Origin: Candidatus Egaibacter danicus
GTDB taxonomy: Bacteria; Pseudomonadota; Gammaproteobacteria; Burkholderiales; Burkholderiaceae
Length of the DNA stretch: 8,378 bases
Direction of reading: 5' to 3'
NCBI GenBank assembly: GCA_011391115.1
Contig: JAABRC010000067.1
Location: forward strand, 1-8,378
Position numbers and translations under genes: made by a program. Under the pieces are notes generated by a model. The model was given only the letters and a program-made list of their open reading frames with translations. It searched no databases and was not told the DNA's origin. This document shows positions 1-7,384 of the stretch, piece after piece (the first letter of the stretch is position 1; each line of letters begins with the position of its first letter).

Positions 1-1300
1 GCTTCTCTCCAGCGACATGACGCTGAGCTGGTCGGGCCGGGGATTTTCCAATAGTGTGCGCGCCCTGAAATGGCAGACCCTGCAAGACGTGACATCTCCC
101 ATCACGCCGCCTTATGACCGCCTGCCCCAGGTCGCCACGCAGTACCAGCGCACGGGTGTCAACGGGTTTGATTTTTCGTTCAATGCGGACTACACCCGCT
201 TTCAGGCCGACAGCACCCTGACAGGCCAGCCCAACGCGCAACGAACGTTTGCGCTGGCCCAGATCAGCCGGCCATGGCAAACACCTTCCAGCTTTTTCAC
301 GCCCAAGTTGCAGCTGCATGCCACGAATTACCAGTTCGATGCCCCGCTGGCCAATGGTGCCGTGTCGGCCAGCCGCACCGTTCCAACTTTCAGTCTGGAC
401 AGCGGACTGGTGTTTGAGCGTGACGCCAGTTATTTCGGCCGGGCCCTGCGCCAGACTCTGGAGCCGCGGGCCTTCTATGTTTACACCCCATTTCGGGACC
501 AGTCCAGCCTCCCCATTTACGACTCGGGGGCGACCGATTTCAATTTCGCGAACATCTACACGGAAAATGCCTTTGTTGGCAATGACCGCATCTCGGACAA
601 CAACCTGCTGACGCTGGGTTTGACTTCGCGGCTGCTGGATCCGGACACCGGAGCCGAAGCCGCACGCTTTGGCATTGCCCAGCGACTGCGGTTCAAGAAC
701 CAGAATGTGACCCTGCCTGGCGGTACGCCAGTAACCGACCGCATCAGCGACGTGCTGCTGGGTGCGTCACTCAACTGGAACCCTTCCTGGGCGCTGGACA
801 CAACGGTGCAGTTCAACCCCAAGACCCGGCGCTCCGAGCGGTCAACCATTGGTGCGCGCTACAGCCCGGGCAACTACCGCGTGATCAGTGCAGCCTACCG
901 GCTCCAGAGGGACCTGAGTGAACAGCTCGACATTGGCTGGCAGTGGCCCATCAATGACCTGTGGGGAGACAAGGGGCAGGATCTTGGCCCGGGACAGGGG
1001 CAGGGTGGTGGGCGCTGGTACAGTGTGGGGCGTTTGAACTTCAGCATGCGGGACGGCAAGCTGGTTGACTCGGTAATAGGTCTGGAATACGACGCCTGTT
1101 GCTGGCTGGGCCGGGTGGTGCTGGAGCGCCTGCAGACCGGCACCACGTCTGCCACGCAGCGCATCATGTTTCAGCTGGAGTTCGTCGGATTCTCCCGGCT
1201 GGGGGCCAATCCACTGAAAACCCTCAAGGAAAATATCCCGCGTTATCAATATCTGCGCGAGCAAATCAGCTCGCCCAGCCGTTTCAGCAATTACGATTAG
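1..1300 (+). CDS. lptD: LPS-assembly protein LptD, C-terminal part (5' end outside window)
   Basis: This is the outer-membrane beta-barrel of the Lpt machine, which with the lipoprotein LptE inserts lipopolysaccharide into the outer leaflet. The frame is open from base 2, giving 432 visible residues and ending with TAG at 1298-1300. LptD proteins are usually about 750-820 residues, so the N-terminal periplasmic domain and the first strands lie upstream. The visible part alternates polar and aromatic residues as in beta-strands (for example FDFSFNADYTRF near the start), and it contains the segment LEPRAFYVYTPFRDQSSLP typical of LptD. Near the end, YDACCW at 1088-1105 carries the adjacent cysteine pair that in E. 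coli LptD (C724/C725) forms the inter-domain disulfides. It is followed after 5 bases by surA, the chaperone LptD needs for assembly. The ATG at 17 is internal and not the true start. Confidence 0.95.
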   Translation, partial: LLSSDMTLSWSGRGFSNSVRALKWQTLQDVTSPITPPYDRLPQVATQYQRTGVNGFDFSFNADYTRFQADSTLTGQPNAQRTFALAQISRPWQTPSSFFTPKLQLHATNYQFDAPLANGAVSASRTVPTFSLDSGLVFERDASYFGRALRQTLEPRAFYVYTPFRDQSSLPIYDSGATDFNFANIYTENAFVGNDRISDNNLLTLGLTSRLLDPDTGAEAARFGIAQRLRFKNQNVTLPGGTPVTDRISDVLLGASLNWNPSWALDTTVQFNPKTRRSERSTIGARYSPGNYRVISAAYRLQRDLSEQLDIGWQWPINDLWGDKGQDLGPGQGQGGGRWYSVGRLNFSMRDGKLVDSVIGLEYDACCWLGRVVLERLQTGTTSATQRIMFQLEFVGFSRLGANPLKTLKENIPRYQYLREQISSPSRFSNYD

Positions 1301-1305
1301 GCAAT

Positions 1306-2676
1306 ATGAAACACCGCGTTCTGGTTCTCACTCTGGCCGGCCTGGCCGCTTTCGGTGCAACGGTTACCCACGCGCAAAGCCTGCGCCTGCCTCAGGCCGG
1401 CGCAGCCGCTGTTGTCAAGCCCGCCGCGCCAGCGGGCAGTCAGCAGGCCGCCGACTTCATCGTCGCGGTGGTGAACTCGGAGCCCATCACCAACAACGAT
1501 GTGCGCACCGAAGCCCGGCGATTGGCACAGCAGTTGGCACAGCAGCAAAATGGGCCGAAGCCGACGGCATCGGAGTTGACCAGTGAAGCGCTGGAGCGGT
1601 TGATCCGCAAAAAGGCCATATTGCAGTTCGCTGCCGAGTCTGGCATTCGCGTGTCTGAAAGTGACATTGATCAGGCCGAACAGTCCGTCGCACGTCAAAA
1701 CCAGATTGACGTTGCAGAAATGTACAAACGCCTTGCTGCTGTGGATGGCATCTCGGTCAGCCAGTTTCGCAAACAGCTGCGCGAGCAAATCACCCTGACA
1801 CGTGCGCGCGAGCGCGAAGTGGACGCAAGGTTGCGCGTGTCCGACGCCGAAGTAGATCAATACATCCTCAATCAAAAAAGCAACCCGGCAGATCAGGAAA
1901 TCAACCTGGCGCAGATTCTCATCAGCGTGCCGGAAGCGGCCACGGCGGATCAGGCCAAGGTTTTGCAGGCCAAGGCTCAGCGCACGCTTGAGCGTGCACG
2001 TGCCGGTGAAGACTTTGCTGCACTGGCAAAAGAGCTGTCAGACGCCGCAGACAAGGCCAATGGTGGCCAGTTGGGCTTGCGCAGCGCAACCCGATACCCG
2101 CAACTGTTTGTTGATGCCGTACAAAATCTGAATGCGGGCGGAGTCGCGGGCCTGGTGCGCTCCGGTGCCGGATTTCATATTCTCAAGGTGGTGGAAAAGC
2201 GCGCGGCCGGGATGCCCGCCATGACGGTTGTCCAGAGCCGGGCAAGACACATTTTGCTGCGACCCGGTCCCAAACTGAGCGAAGCCGCGGCCCGAACCAG
2301 ACTGGAAGACTTGCGCAAGCGCATCATGGCCGGTCAGGCGGAGTTCGCCGCGCTGGCTCGCGAAAACTCGCAGGATGGCAGCGCCGCACAAGGTGGAGAT
2401 CTGGGGTGGGCCAGTCCCGGCCAGTTCGTGCCCGAGTTTGAAGAAGCCATGCGCGCGTTGGCTCCCGGTCAGATCAGCCCGCCCGTGACTTCGCGTTTTG
2501 GCGTACACCTGATCCAGCTGACAGAGCGCCGCACCGTTGCCTTGAGCCAGCGCGAGCAGAGGGAAGCGGTACGTGAAATACTGCGTGAGTCCCGACTGGA
2601 AGAGGCTTCTGCGACCTGGGAGCGCGACGTGCGTGCGCGGGCTTATGTGGACATGCGGGAGCCACCCCAAGAGTGA
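1306..2676 (+). CDS. surA: Periplasmic chaperone / peptidyl-prolyl isomerase SurA
   Basis: SurA escorts unfolded outer-membrane proteins across the periplasm to the Bam complex. The product is 456 residues (E. coli SurA is 428). Residues 1-23 are a signal peptide (MKHRV, hydrophobic core, cleavage likely at THA|QS), followed by an Ala/Pro-rich linker to about 48. The SurA N-terminal chaperone domain spans about 49-185. Two parvulin domains follow: about 198-299 (EINLAQILI ... GFHILKV) and about 308-408 (ARHILL, then [20 protein letters not shown] at 363-382, FGVHLIQL). The C-terminal helix returns to the chaperone domain. I chose ATG 1306 because the signal peptide begins there; the frame is open further upstream, but only through lptD sequence read in another frame. 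A weak AGG at 1299-1301 overlaps the lptD stop, which suggests translational coupling. Confidence 0.97.
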   Translation: MKHRVLVLTLAGLAAFGATVTHAQSLRLPQAGAAAVVKPAAPAGSQQAADFIVAVVNSEPITNNDVRTEARRLAQQLAQQQNGPKPTASELTSEALERLIRKKAILQFAAESGIRVSESDIDQAEQSVARQNQIDVAEMYKRLAAVDGISVSQFRKQLREQITLTRAREREVDARLRVSDAEVDQYILNQKSNPADQEINLAQILISVPEAATADQAKVLQAKAQRTLERARAGEDFAALAKELSDAADKANGGQLGLRSATRYPQLFVDAVQNLNAGGVAGLVRSGAGFHILKVVEKRAAGMPAMTVVQSRARHILLRPGPKLSEAAARTRLEDLRKRIMAGQAEFAALARENSQDGSAAQGGDLGWASPGQFVPEFEEAMRALAPGQISPPVTSRFGVHLIQLTERRTVALSQREQREAVREILRESRLEEASATWERDVRARAYVDMREPPQE

Positions 2677-3452
2677 AGCACATTCCCCGTAAACGGTTCG
2701 GCCAGCACTTCCTGACTGATGCGGGCATCATCGATGGCATCGTTGGCCTGATTGATCCCAGGCCCGGGCAGGCCATGGTTGAAATTGGCCCCGGTCTGGC
2801 GGCCTTGACTCAGCCTCTGGTCGAACGGTTAGGTCATCTCACTGTTATCGAACTGGACCGCGATCTGGCCGCCAGTTTGCGCACCCATCCGCATCTCACA
2901 GTGATTGAGTCGGACGTGCTGAAAGTGGATTTTTCACTCGTTGCACAGGCGCAGGACGCTGCAAGATCGGGACCTGACAGCATGAAGCTGCGGGTCGTGG
3001 GCAATCTGCCATACAACATTTCCACACCCATCCTCTTTCATCTGCTGGACTACGTTGACGTGATTGAGGACCAGCACTTCATGTTGCAAAAGGAAGTGAT
3101 TGACCGCATGGTAGCTAACCCGGCGACGTCGGACTATGGCCGCCTGAGTGTCATGCTGCAGTGGCGTTACGCCATGGAGGATGTTTTGTTTGTTCCGCCC
3201 TCGTCGTTCGATCCGCCGCCGCGTGTGAACAGTGCCGTGGTGCGCATGGTGCCCCGTGTCAATCCTGCCGCGGTGGACGTCAAGCGGTTGAGCGAAATCG
3301 TGCAGGTGGCGTTCAGCCAGCGCCGCAAACTGTTGCGACACACACTGGGACGCTGGCTGGAAGAAAAGGGGCTTGCAGGCACCTTTGATGTGCAGCGTCG
3401 CGCCGAAGAAGTGCCCGTGGCCGAATACGTTGAACTGGCCATGCGCGCGTGA
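2673..3452 (+). CDS. rsmA: 16S rRNA dimethyladenosine transferase RsmA (KsgA)
   Basis: This enzyme uses S-adenosylmethionine to dimethylate two adjacent adenosines (A1518/A1519 in E. coli) near the 3' end of 16S rRNA, late in small-subunit assembly. The 259 residues (E. coli 273) show the family motifs in order: [11 protein letters not shown] at 6-16, SAM-binding [10 protein letters not shown] at 37-46, the acidic VIELDRDLA at 58-66, catalytic NLPY at 111-114, MLQKEV at 137-142, YGRLSVM at 155-161, and [18 protein letters not shown] at 174-191. The start is GTG at 2673, inside GTGA, which overlaps the surA TGA by four bases. Starting there keeps the conserved N-terminus intact. A GGGAG lies about 11 bases upstream, so coupling to surA translation is likely. 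In E. coli pdxA sits between surA and rsmA, and here it does not. Confidence 0.97.
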   Translation: MKHIPRKRFGQHFLTDAGIIDGIVGLIDPRPGQAMVEIGPGLAALTQPLVERLGHLTVIELDRDLAASLRTHPHLTVIESDVLKVDFSLVAQAQDAARSGPDSMKLRVVGNLPYNISTPILFHLLDYVDVIEDQHFMLQKEVIDRMVANPATSDYGRLSVMLQWRYAMEDVLFVPPSSFDPPPRVNSAVVRMVPRVNPAAVDVKRLSEIVQVAFSQRRKLLRHTLGRWLEEKGLAGTFDVQRRAEEVPVAEYVELAMRA

Positions 3453-3469
3453 TGAAATCCGGCGCACGT

Positions 3470-3500
3470 AAAAAAAGCCCGTCAACTGACGGGCTTTTTT
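3470..3500. terminator. Bidirectional intrinsic terminator
   Basis: An A tract (3470-3476) precedes the stem GCCCGTC (3477-3483), an AACT loop (3484-3487), the stem GACGGGC (3488-3494) and six Ts (3495-3500). On the + strand it lies 17 bases after the rsmA stop and should end the lptD-surA-rsmA transcript. Read on the - strand, the A tract becomes seven Us after the same stem, so it can also stop transcripts arriving from the barstar side. The structure is seen directly; bidirectional use is inferred. Confidence 0.9.
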
Positions 3501-3518
3501 ATGGGGGAGGCTATAGCC

Positions 3519-3608
3519 TCAGGCTGCTGCCAGCCAGTACCCTGCGTTAAAGGGGCTGCTCATGCGCAGCGCCAGAGGAGACACGTCCAACAGTTTGTCG
3601 GTTGGCAT
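3519..3608 (-). CDS. Possible 29-residue small ORF after barstar (doubtful)
   Basis: On the - strand an ORF runs from ATG at 3606-3608 to TGA at 3519-3521. It encodes a peptide that begins MPTDKLLDVSPLALRM and ends NAGYWLAAA. A purine-rich GAAGGGGGCGAGAAG directly precedes the ATG and could serve as a ribosome site. The codons favour C or G in third position and CTG for leucine, like the neighbouring genes, and the same open frame extends upstream to about 3740 without a convincing start. It lies between the barstar stop and the terminator, so it would be on the same transcript. I recognise no family. It may be a small gene, the remnant of a longer one, or chance. Confidence 0.2.
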   Translation of the reverse strand: MPTDKLLDVSPLALRMSSPFNAGYWLAAA

Positions 3609-3684
3609 CTTCTCGCCCCCTTCAGTGGGGAGTTCAATCCCGGCGATGGCTTCGGTGCCATGTGCTTCGTTATTTGCCTCGTTC

Positions 3685-3719
3685 GCCCGTTCTGCTTGGC
3701 TGGTGTGTGCAGAACGGGC
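3685..3719 (-). repeat. 11-bp perfect inverted repeat at the barstar stop
   Basis: GCCCGTTCTGC (3685-3695) and GCAGAACGGGC (3709-3719) are perfect reverse complements separated by 13 bases. The outer base of one arm is the last base of the barstar stop codon. In the - strand transcript this would fold into a stable hairpin directly after translation ends. No U tract follows it on either strand, so it does not look like a classical intrinsic terminator. It may instead protect the 3' end, act with Rho, or be a protein-binding site. The repeat is certain and its role is inferred. Confidence 0.6.
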
Positions 3720-4174
3720 TACAGAAAAGAATAGAAGCACCTGAACGGTATCTTTCGGTCTCCCCAGTAGTCGGCCGCATCCCGGAAGATGTCCAGCAGC
3801 TGCTCACGCGCTTCCTTGTCAAACTTGGCATTCGCTGGAATGTGCTCCAGCACGGCAATAAAGCCTGGCTGGGGGCCTGACTTGTGCACCGGGTCTGTCA
3901 TGCTGTCATACAGCGCGTCGAAATTCTTCCCGACGTGCGCTGGCAGCATGAACTGCTGGCCAATCATGTCCAGCACATCCTGCTTGGTCTGGGCACTGGC
4001 CAGATTGGCGTATAGAAAGTGCTGGCCCAAATCCTGGGCAGCATCCTGCAGATCCTGAACCCTGAAAGCACGGATCGACTGGACGATGTTGTTTCGCACA
4101 CCGCGCAACGGTGTTTCGGCGGCAGCGCGCGATGGCGCCTGTGCCTGTGTTTCCTGATGAAGTGGCATGTTCAT
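3719..4174 (-). CDS. Barstar-family ribonuclease inhibitor
   Basis: This is a predicted cytoplasmic protein that binds and blocks the active site of the ribonuclease encoded just upstream. With the start at 4174 it is 151 residues. An N-terminal extension of about 30 residues, rich in Gln and Ala, precedes the barstar fold. The key loop and helix LPAHVGKNFDALYD (77-90) aligns with barstar LPEYYGENLDALWD, keeping D86 (barstar Asp35) and D90 (Asp39). Barstar Tyr29 becomes H80 and Trp38 becomes Y89. FRDAADYW at 130-137 matches the FREA helix, with D132 in place of Glu76. There is no signal peptide. The start is uncertain: ATGs also occur at 4192 and 4168, and a TTG at 4207. I prefer 4174 because GAGAAG lies five bases upstream of it. 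The gap from the ribonuclease stop is 36 bases, so the two are almost certainly co-transcribed. Confidence 0.88.
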   Translation of the reverse strand: MNMPLHQETQAQAPSRAAAETPLRGVRNNIVQSIRAFRVQDLQDAAQDLGQHFLYANLASAQTKQDVLDMIGQQFMLPAHVGKNFDALYDSMTDPVHKSGPQPGFIAVLEHIPANAKFDKEAREQLLDIFRDAADYWGDRKIPFRCFYSFL

Positions 4175-4210
4175 TCCCGCTTCTCTTTCCATAATGACGA
4201 TACTCAAAAT

Positions 4211-4603
4211 TTAGGGCACGATCCTGCGAAAGCTCGCATAGTGATCGGCCGTGTAATAACAGGCATCCGGCGTTTTCGGTTGACCGCCACATACGATGCG
4301 ACGGGTTCCCCGGTGACTCACACCCGGCGTTCTCACGGTGTACTCGCGGTAATAACCTCGTTGATGCGGCGGCAGCAAACGCTCCCGATTACCAAACACC
4401 ACACCATCTTTTTCATGGGGGAACGGACCACCCTGACGGATCAGGCCATAGGTCTGCGAGCCCTGCACAGGCAACTCTGTAACAGACACCGTGGCCACAT
4501 CATCTGCAGTGGCGGGACCTTTGGCTTGCACCAAATTGGTCATGGACACCGCAGCGAGCAATAAGCCAGTAAGTACTAACTTGAAGCCGTTTGTCTGCAC
4601 CAT
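4211..4603 (-). CDS. Secreted guanyl-specific ribonuclease, RNase Sa/barnase type
   Basis: This small extracellular or periplasmic endoribonuclease should cut single-stranded RNA after guanosine by way of a 2',3'-cyclic phosphate. Of 130 residues, the first 27 are a signal peptide (FKLVLTGLLLAAVSM core, likely cleavage VQA|KG). The mature part matches Streptomyces RNase Sa closely: PFPHEKDGVVFGNRE at 60-74 forms the guanine-binding loop (F70, N72, E74), and YYREYTVRTPG at 84-94 carries the general base E87 (RNase Sa Glu54). HRGTRRIV at 97-104 carries R98 and R102 (Arg65, Arg69), and TADHYASF at 118-125 carries the general acid H121 (His85) and Y122. All catalytic residues are present, so it should be active. 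C105 and C115 could form a disulfide after export. The start at 4603 has GGGAG six bases upstream. The barstar inhibitor follows downstream. Confidence 0.93.
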   Translation of the reverse strand: MVQTNGFKLVLTGLLLAAVSMTNLVQAKGPATADDVATVSVTELPVQGSQTYGLIRQGGPFPHEKDGVVFGNRERLLPPHQRGYYREYTVRTPGVSHRGTRRIVCGGQPKTPDACYYTADHYASFRRIVP

Positions 4604-4609
4604 CCAGCG

Positions 4610-4614
4610 CTCCC
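4610..4614 (-). promoter_or_regulatory. Ribosome binding site of the ribonuclease gene
   Basis: On the - strand GGGAG precedes ATG 4601-4603 with a six-base spacer. This supports the start that gives a complete signal peptide. Confidence 0.7.
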
Positions 4615-4620
4615 AAACTT

Positions 4621-4632
4621 CGGGTTAACCCG
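4621..4632. repeat. 12-bp perfect palindrome upstream of the ribonuclease gene
   Basis: CGGGTTAACCCG is a perfect palindrome centred about 24 bases upstream of the ribonuclease start codon, between the ribosome site and any promoter. Its position suits an operator or a small 5' hairpin. No family consensus is recognised, and a palindrome of this length can arise by chance. I did not find a convincing -35/-10 pair in 4633-4675, although TTGCGC, 17 bases, GACACT is a weak candidate on the - strand. Confidence 0.4.
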
Positions 4633-4675
4633 TAAATTTCACAGCCTGTAGTGTCGTTGATTTGTGAGAAAAGCG

Positions 4676-4708
4676 CAAGGGCCTGCCCAAAAAATGGGCA
4701 GGCCCTTG
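4676..4708 (-). terminator. Intrinsic terminator of maeB
   Basis: CAAGGGCCTGCCCA (4676-4689) and TGGGCAGGCCCTTG (4695-4708) are perfect 14-base arms around a loop of five As. Read on the - strand this lies about 45 bases after the maeB stop, and the stem is followed by CGCTTTTCTC, a short pyrimidine-rich tract. It should separate maeB from the ribonuclease gene. The + strand side lacks a T tract after the stem, so it is mainly one-directional. Confidence 0.8.
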
Positions 4709-4727
4709 GGGTTATCTGAACTTTTAA

Positions 4728-4743
4728 GTAAGTAATTGCTTAC
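4728..4743. repeat. Near-palindrome just downstream of the maeB stop
   Basis: GTAAGTAATTGCTTAC is a 16-base inverted repeat with one mismatched pair, 10 bases beyond the maeB stop codon (4754-4756). It is A/T-rich compared with its surroundings. It may contribute to 3'-end structure together with the terminator at 4676-4708, or may be chance. Confidence 0.35.
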
Positions 4744-4753
4744 GTTTAATGAC

Positions 4754-7087
4754 TTATCTGGTGGCGTTTGCGTCAGCAACGGTCAGTGCTGTCATATTTA
4801 CAATTCGACGCACTGTGGTGCTGGCGGTCAGGACATGCACCGGTTTGGCCGCCCCAAGGAGCACCGGGCCGATCGCAATGTTGCCACCTGCAGCCGTTTT
4901 GAGCAGGTTGTAGGCAATATTGGCCGCATCGATATTGGGTAGAACCAGCAGATTGGCGTCACCCACCAGCGAGCTGTTGGGCATCAAAGCGGTACGCGCA
5001 GTGTTGTCCAGCGCCACGTCACCGTGCATTTCACCGTCCACCTCCAGCCAGGGCGCTTGAGCACGCAGAATTTCCAGAGTCTGGCGCATCTTGATTGCAC
5101 TGGGCTGGTTACTGGAGCCAAAGTTGGAGTGGCTGAGCAGCGCTGCTTTCGGGTGCAAACCAAAGCGCATCATTTCTTCGGCAGCCATCACGGTGATCTC
5201 GGCCAGTTCCTCGGCGGTGGGGTCGTAGTTGACGTGGGTGTCCACCAGAAACACTTGTCGGTCGGGCAACATCAGGCCATTCATGCAGGCGTAAATCTGC
5301 ACGTTCTGTGGGGTGCTCGGGCTGCCACCGGCTCGCCTGCCAATGACCTGATCGATGTATTGCAGGTGCATGGCTGTTGTGCCCCAGGTACCGCAGATCA
5401 TGCCGTCCACGTCACCCTTGTGCAGCAGCATGGAGCCAATCAGGGTGAGCCGGCGGCGCATCTCGATCTTGGCGATTTGCACGGTCACGCCTTTGCGCTC
5501 GGTCATGCGGTGGTAGGTTTGCCAGAAATCCCGGTACCGGCGATCCTGCTCCACGTTGACCACGTCGTAGTCCAGTTCTTCCTTCAGCCGCAAGCCAAAT
5601 TTTTCAATACGCTGGGCAATCACGGCCGGGCGACCAATCAGTGTGGGCCGGGCCAGGCCTTCGTCCACCACGATCTGGCAGGCGCGCAGTACGCGCTCTT
5701 CTTCACCTTCGCAGTAGGCCACACGTTTCTTGGTCGCCTTTTTTGCTGCCGTATAGATGGGCTTCATCGTTGTGCCTGACGCGTAGACAAAGCTTTGCAG
5801 TTTGTCGCGATAGGCCGCCATGTCCTTGATGGGGCGCAGTGCCACGCCGCTGTCGGCTGCAGCCTGCGCTACGGCCGGTGCAATCTTGATCATCAAGCGC
5901 GGATCAAACGGCTTGGGAATCAGATATTCCGGGCCAAAAGCCAATTGCTCGCCCGCATAGGCTGCCGCCACCACTTCGCTCTGCTCTGCTTGCGCCAGCT
6001 CGGCAATGGCGTGTACAGCCGCAATTTCCATTTCGACCGTGATGGTAGAAGCCCCCGCGTCGAGCGCACCGCGGAAGATGTACGGAAAGCACAGCACGTT
6101 GTTCACCTGGTTCGGATAGTCGGTACGGCCCGTGGCCATGATGGCATCGTCACGTACCTGCTTGACTTCCTCAGGAAGAATTTCTGGCGTGGGGTTTGCC
6201 AACGCAAAGATCAGTGGTTTGGCGGCCATTTTGGCCACCATTTCTTTCTTCAACACGCCTCCGGCGGAGAGGCCCAGAAAAATGTCTGCACCATCAATGA
6301 TTTCACCCAGCGTACGGGCCGATGTCTTCTGCGCAAACACGATCTTGTCGGCATCCATCAACTCGGTGCGACCTTCATAGACCACGCCTGCCAGATCGGT
6401 CACAAAAATGTTTTCACGGGGCAGGCCCAGCTTCACCAGCAGGCCCAGGCAGGCCAGTGCTGCGGCACCCGCCCCAGAGGTCACCAGCTTGACGGTCTTG
6501 ATGTCTTTGCCCACCACCTTGATACCGTTCAGGATGGCCGCACCCACGCAAATGGCGGTGCCGTGCTGGTCATCATGGAAGACCGGGATCTTCATGCGCT
6601 CGCGCAGCTTGCGCTCCACATAAAAGCAGTCTGGCGCCTTGATGTCTTCCAGGTTGATGCCGCCAAACGTCGGCTCCAGCGAGGCAATGATGTCCACCAG
6701 CTTGTCGAGGTCGTGTTTTTCGCTGATCTCGATGTCAAACACATCAATGCCAGCAAATTTCTTGAACAGAACGCCCTTGCCTTCCATCACCGGCTTGGCG
6801 GCCAGCGGGCCGATGTCGCCCAGGCCCAGCACGGCGGTGCCGTTGGTGATTACTGCCACCAGGTTGCCACGGGCCGTGTACTTGAATGCGTTGTTCGGGT
6901 CTTTGACAATTTCCTCGCAAGGCGCGGCGACACCGGGCGAATAGGCCAGCGCCAGGTCATGCTGGTTGACCAGCTGCTTGGTCGCGGCAATGGAAATCTT
7001 GCCGGGCGTCGGGAATTGGTGGTATTCGAGCGCGGCACTGCGCAACTCGGCGCGTTTTTCTTCGGCGTTGGCCGTTGTCTGGGGCAT
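4754..7087 (-). CDS. maeB: NADP-dependent malic enzyme with phosphotransacetylase-like C-terminal domain
   Basis: This enzyme oxidatively decarboxylates L-malate to pyruvate, normally with NADP+, supplying NADPH and pyruvate during growth on organic acids. The 777 residues match the hybrid MaeB type (E. coli 759). The N-terminal malic domain holds [12 protein letters not shown] at 48-59 with the catalytic Tyr (Y49), and [17 protein letters not shown] at 88-104 with the likely catalytic Lys (K104). Metal ligands are in INLED (E147, D148) and FHDDQHGTA at 170-178 (D172/D173). The Rossmann-fold motif [11 protein letters not shown] is at 205-215. From about 434 to 765 is a PTA/PTB domain, which in this family is generally taken to be regulatory and to sense acetyl-CoA rather than make acetyl phosphate. 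ATG 7085-7087 has AGGAGA five bases upstream. Both domains appear intact. Cofactor preference is inferred from the family. Confidence 0.97.
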   Translation of the reverse strand: MPQTTANAEEKRAELRSAALEYHQFPTPGKISIAATKQLVNQHDLALAYSPGVAAPCEEIVKDPNNAFKYTARGNLVAVITNGTAVLGLGDIGPLAAKPVMEGKGVLFKKFAGIDVFDIEISEKHDLDKLVDIIASLEPTFGGINLEDIKAPDCFYVERKLRERMKIPVFHDDQHGTAICVGAAILNGIKVVGKDIKTVKLVTSGAGAAALACLGLLVKLGLPRENIFVTDLAGVVYEGRTELMDADKIVFAQKTSARTLGEIIDGADIFLGLSAGGVLKKEMVAKMAAKPLIFALANPTPEILPEEVKQVRDDAIMATGRTDYPNQVNNVLCFPYIFRGALDAGASTITVEMEIAAVHAIAELAQAEQSEVVAAAYAGEQLAFGPEYLIPKPFDPRLMIKIAPAVAQAAADSGVALRPIKDMAAYRDKLQSFVYASGTTMKPIYTAAKKATKKRVAYCEGEEERVLRACQIVVDEGLARPTLIGRPAVIAQRIEKFGLRLKEELDYDVVNVEQDRRYRDFWQTYHRMTERKGVTVQIAKIEMRRRLTLIGSMLLHKGDVDGMICGTWGTTAMHLQYIDQVIGRRAGGSPSTPQNVQIYACMNGLMLPDRQVFLVDTHVNYDPTAEELAEITVMAAEEMMRFGLHPKAALLSHSNFGSSNQPSAIKMRQTLEILRAQAPWLEVDGEMHGDVALDNTARTALMPNSSLVGDANLLVLPNIDAANIAYNLLKTAAGGNIAIGPVLLGAAKPVHVLTASTTVRRIVNMTALTVADANATR

Positions 7088-7092
7088 TGTTG

Positions 7093-7098
7093 TCTCCT
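7093..7098 (-). promoter_or_regulatory. Ribosome binding site of maeB
   Basis: On the - strand AGGAGA, a near-perfect Shine-Dalgarno sequence, is five bases upstream of ATG 7085-7087 and fixes the maeB start. Confidence 0.8.
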
Positions 7099-7142
7099 GC
7101 TGTTATGAGTATGGCCTAAAGGCCAGCCCGCCAGCTTTGATA

Positions 7143-7186
7143 AGGGACGTGAATTGTAGACCCTGACAAGGGAAAACCCTAGTAGG
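7143..7186 (-). promoter_or_regulatory. Possible maeB promoter with AGGG/CCCT repeat pattern
   Basis: On the - strand TACAAT (7153-7158) is a good -10 box, but with a 17-base spacer the -35 would be TAGGGT (7176-7181), a poor match, so activator dependence is plausible. That -35 lies in AGGGAAAACCCT (7169-7180, + strand), an inverted repeat with a 4-base centre, followed by the odd palindrome CCTAGTAGG (7178-7186). AGGG and CCCT alternate at 7143, 7161, 7169 and 7177. An alternative reading uses TTGTCA (7164-7169, - strand) as the -35, but its -10 is weak. The repeats are seen; promoter and activator roles are inferred. Confidence 0.4.
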
Positions 7187-7384
7187 TGGATATGCGTATG
7201 CATGAGCTCCGAGGGTGTTTCGGTTTTTACTTTCATGACTGGAATAAGCTGCTGCCCGTTCAGTCCTGCCGATGAAGATCGCCGGGGACCTTGATCCAGA
7301 GCAAAGCATCTCGTACGCCAAAAACCTAAAGTGCAAACAGATAGTCGCGAAGATGAGCGCGACAACGACATGCCAACAACGAAT

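Noticed and set aside
1099..1305. Upstream extension of the surA frame to an ATG at 1099
   Set aside because: It would overlap lptD by about 200 bases and bury the signal peptide; ATG 1306 starts exactly at the signal peptide.
2038..2670. A 210-codon - strand ORF opposite surA
   Set aside because: It is a shadow of the two parvulin domains, with no motif of its own.
3501..3744. Overlapping + strand ORFs of 60-90 codons after rsmA
   Set aside because: They start inside or just after the terminator, have no convincing ribosome site, and resemble no known protein.
4019..4564. A 181-codon + strand ORF across the barstar/ribonuclease region
   Set aside because: It is antisense to two genes with clear catalytic and interface motifs and shows no family features.
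5024..5779. A 251-codon + strand ORF opposite the phosphotransacetylase-like domain of maeB
   Set aside because: Same reason: a His-rich antisense frame inside a well-supported gene.
5795..7108. A 437-codon + strand ORF opposite maeB
   Set aside because: It is an antisense shadow of the malic domain, His/Gln-rich and without any recognisable motif, while maeB matches its family along its whole length.
7191..7204. TATGCGTATGCATG repeat-like stretch in the divergent intergenic region
   Set aside because: It is a short run containing the ATGCAT palindrome; too brief to separate from chance and not tied to a promoter.
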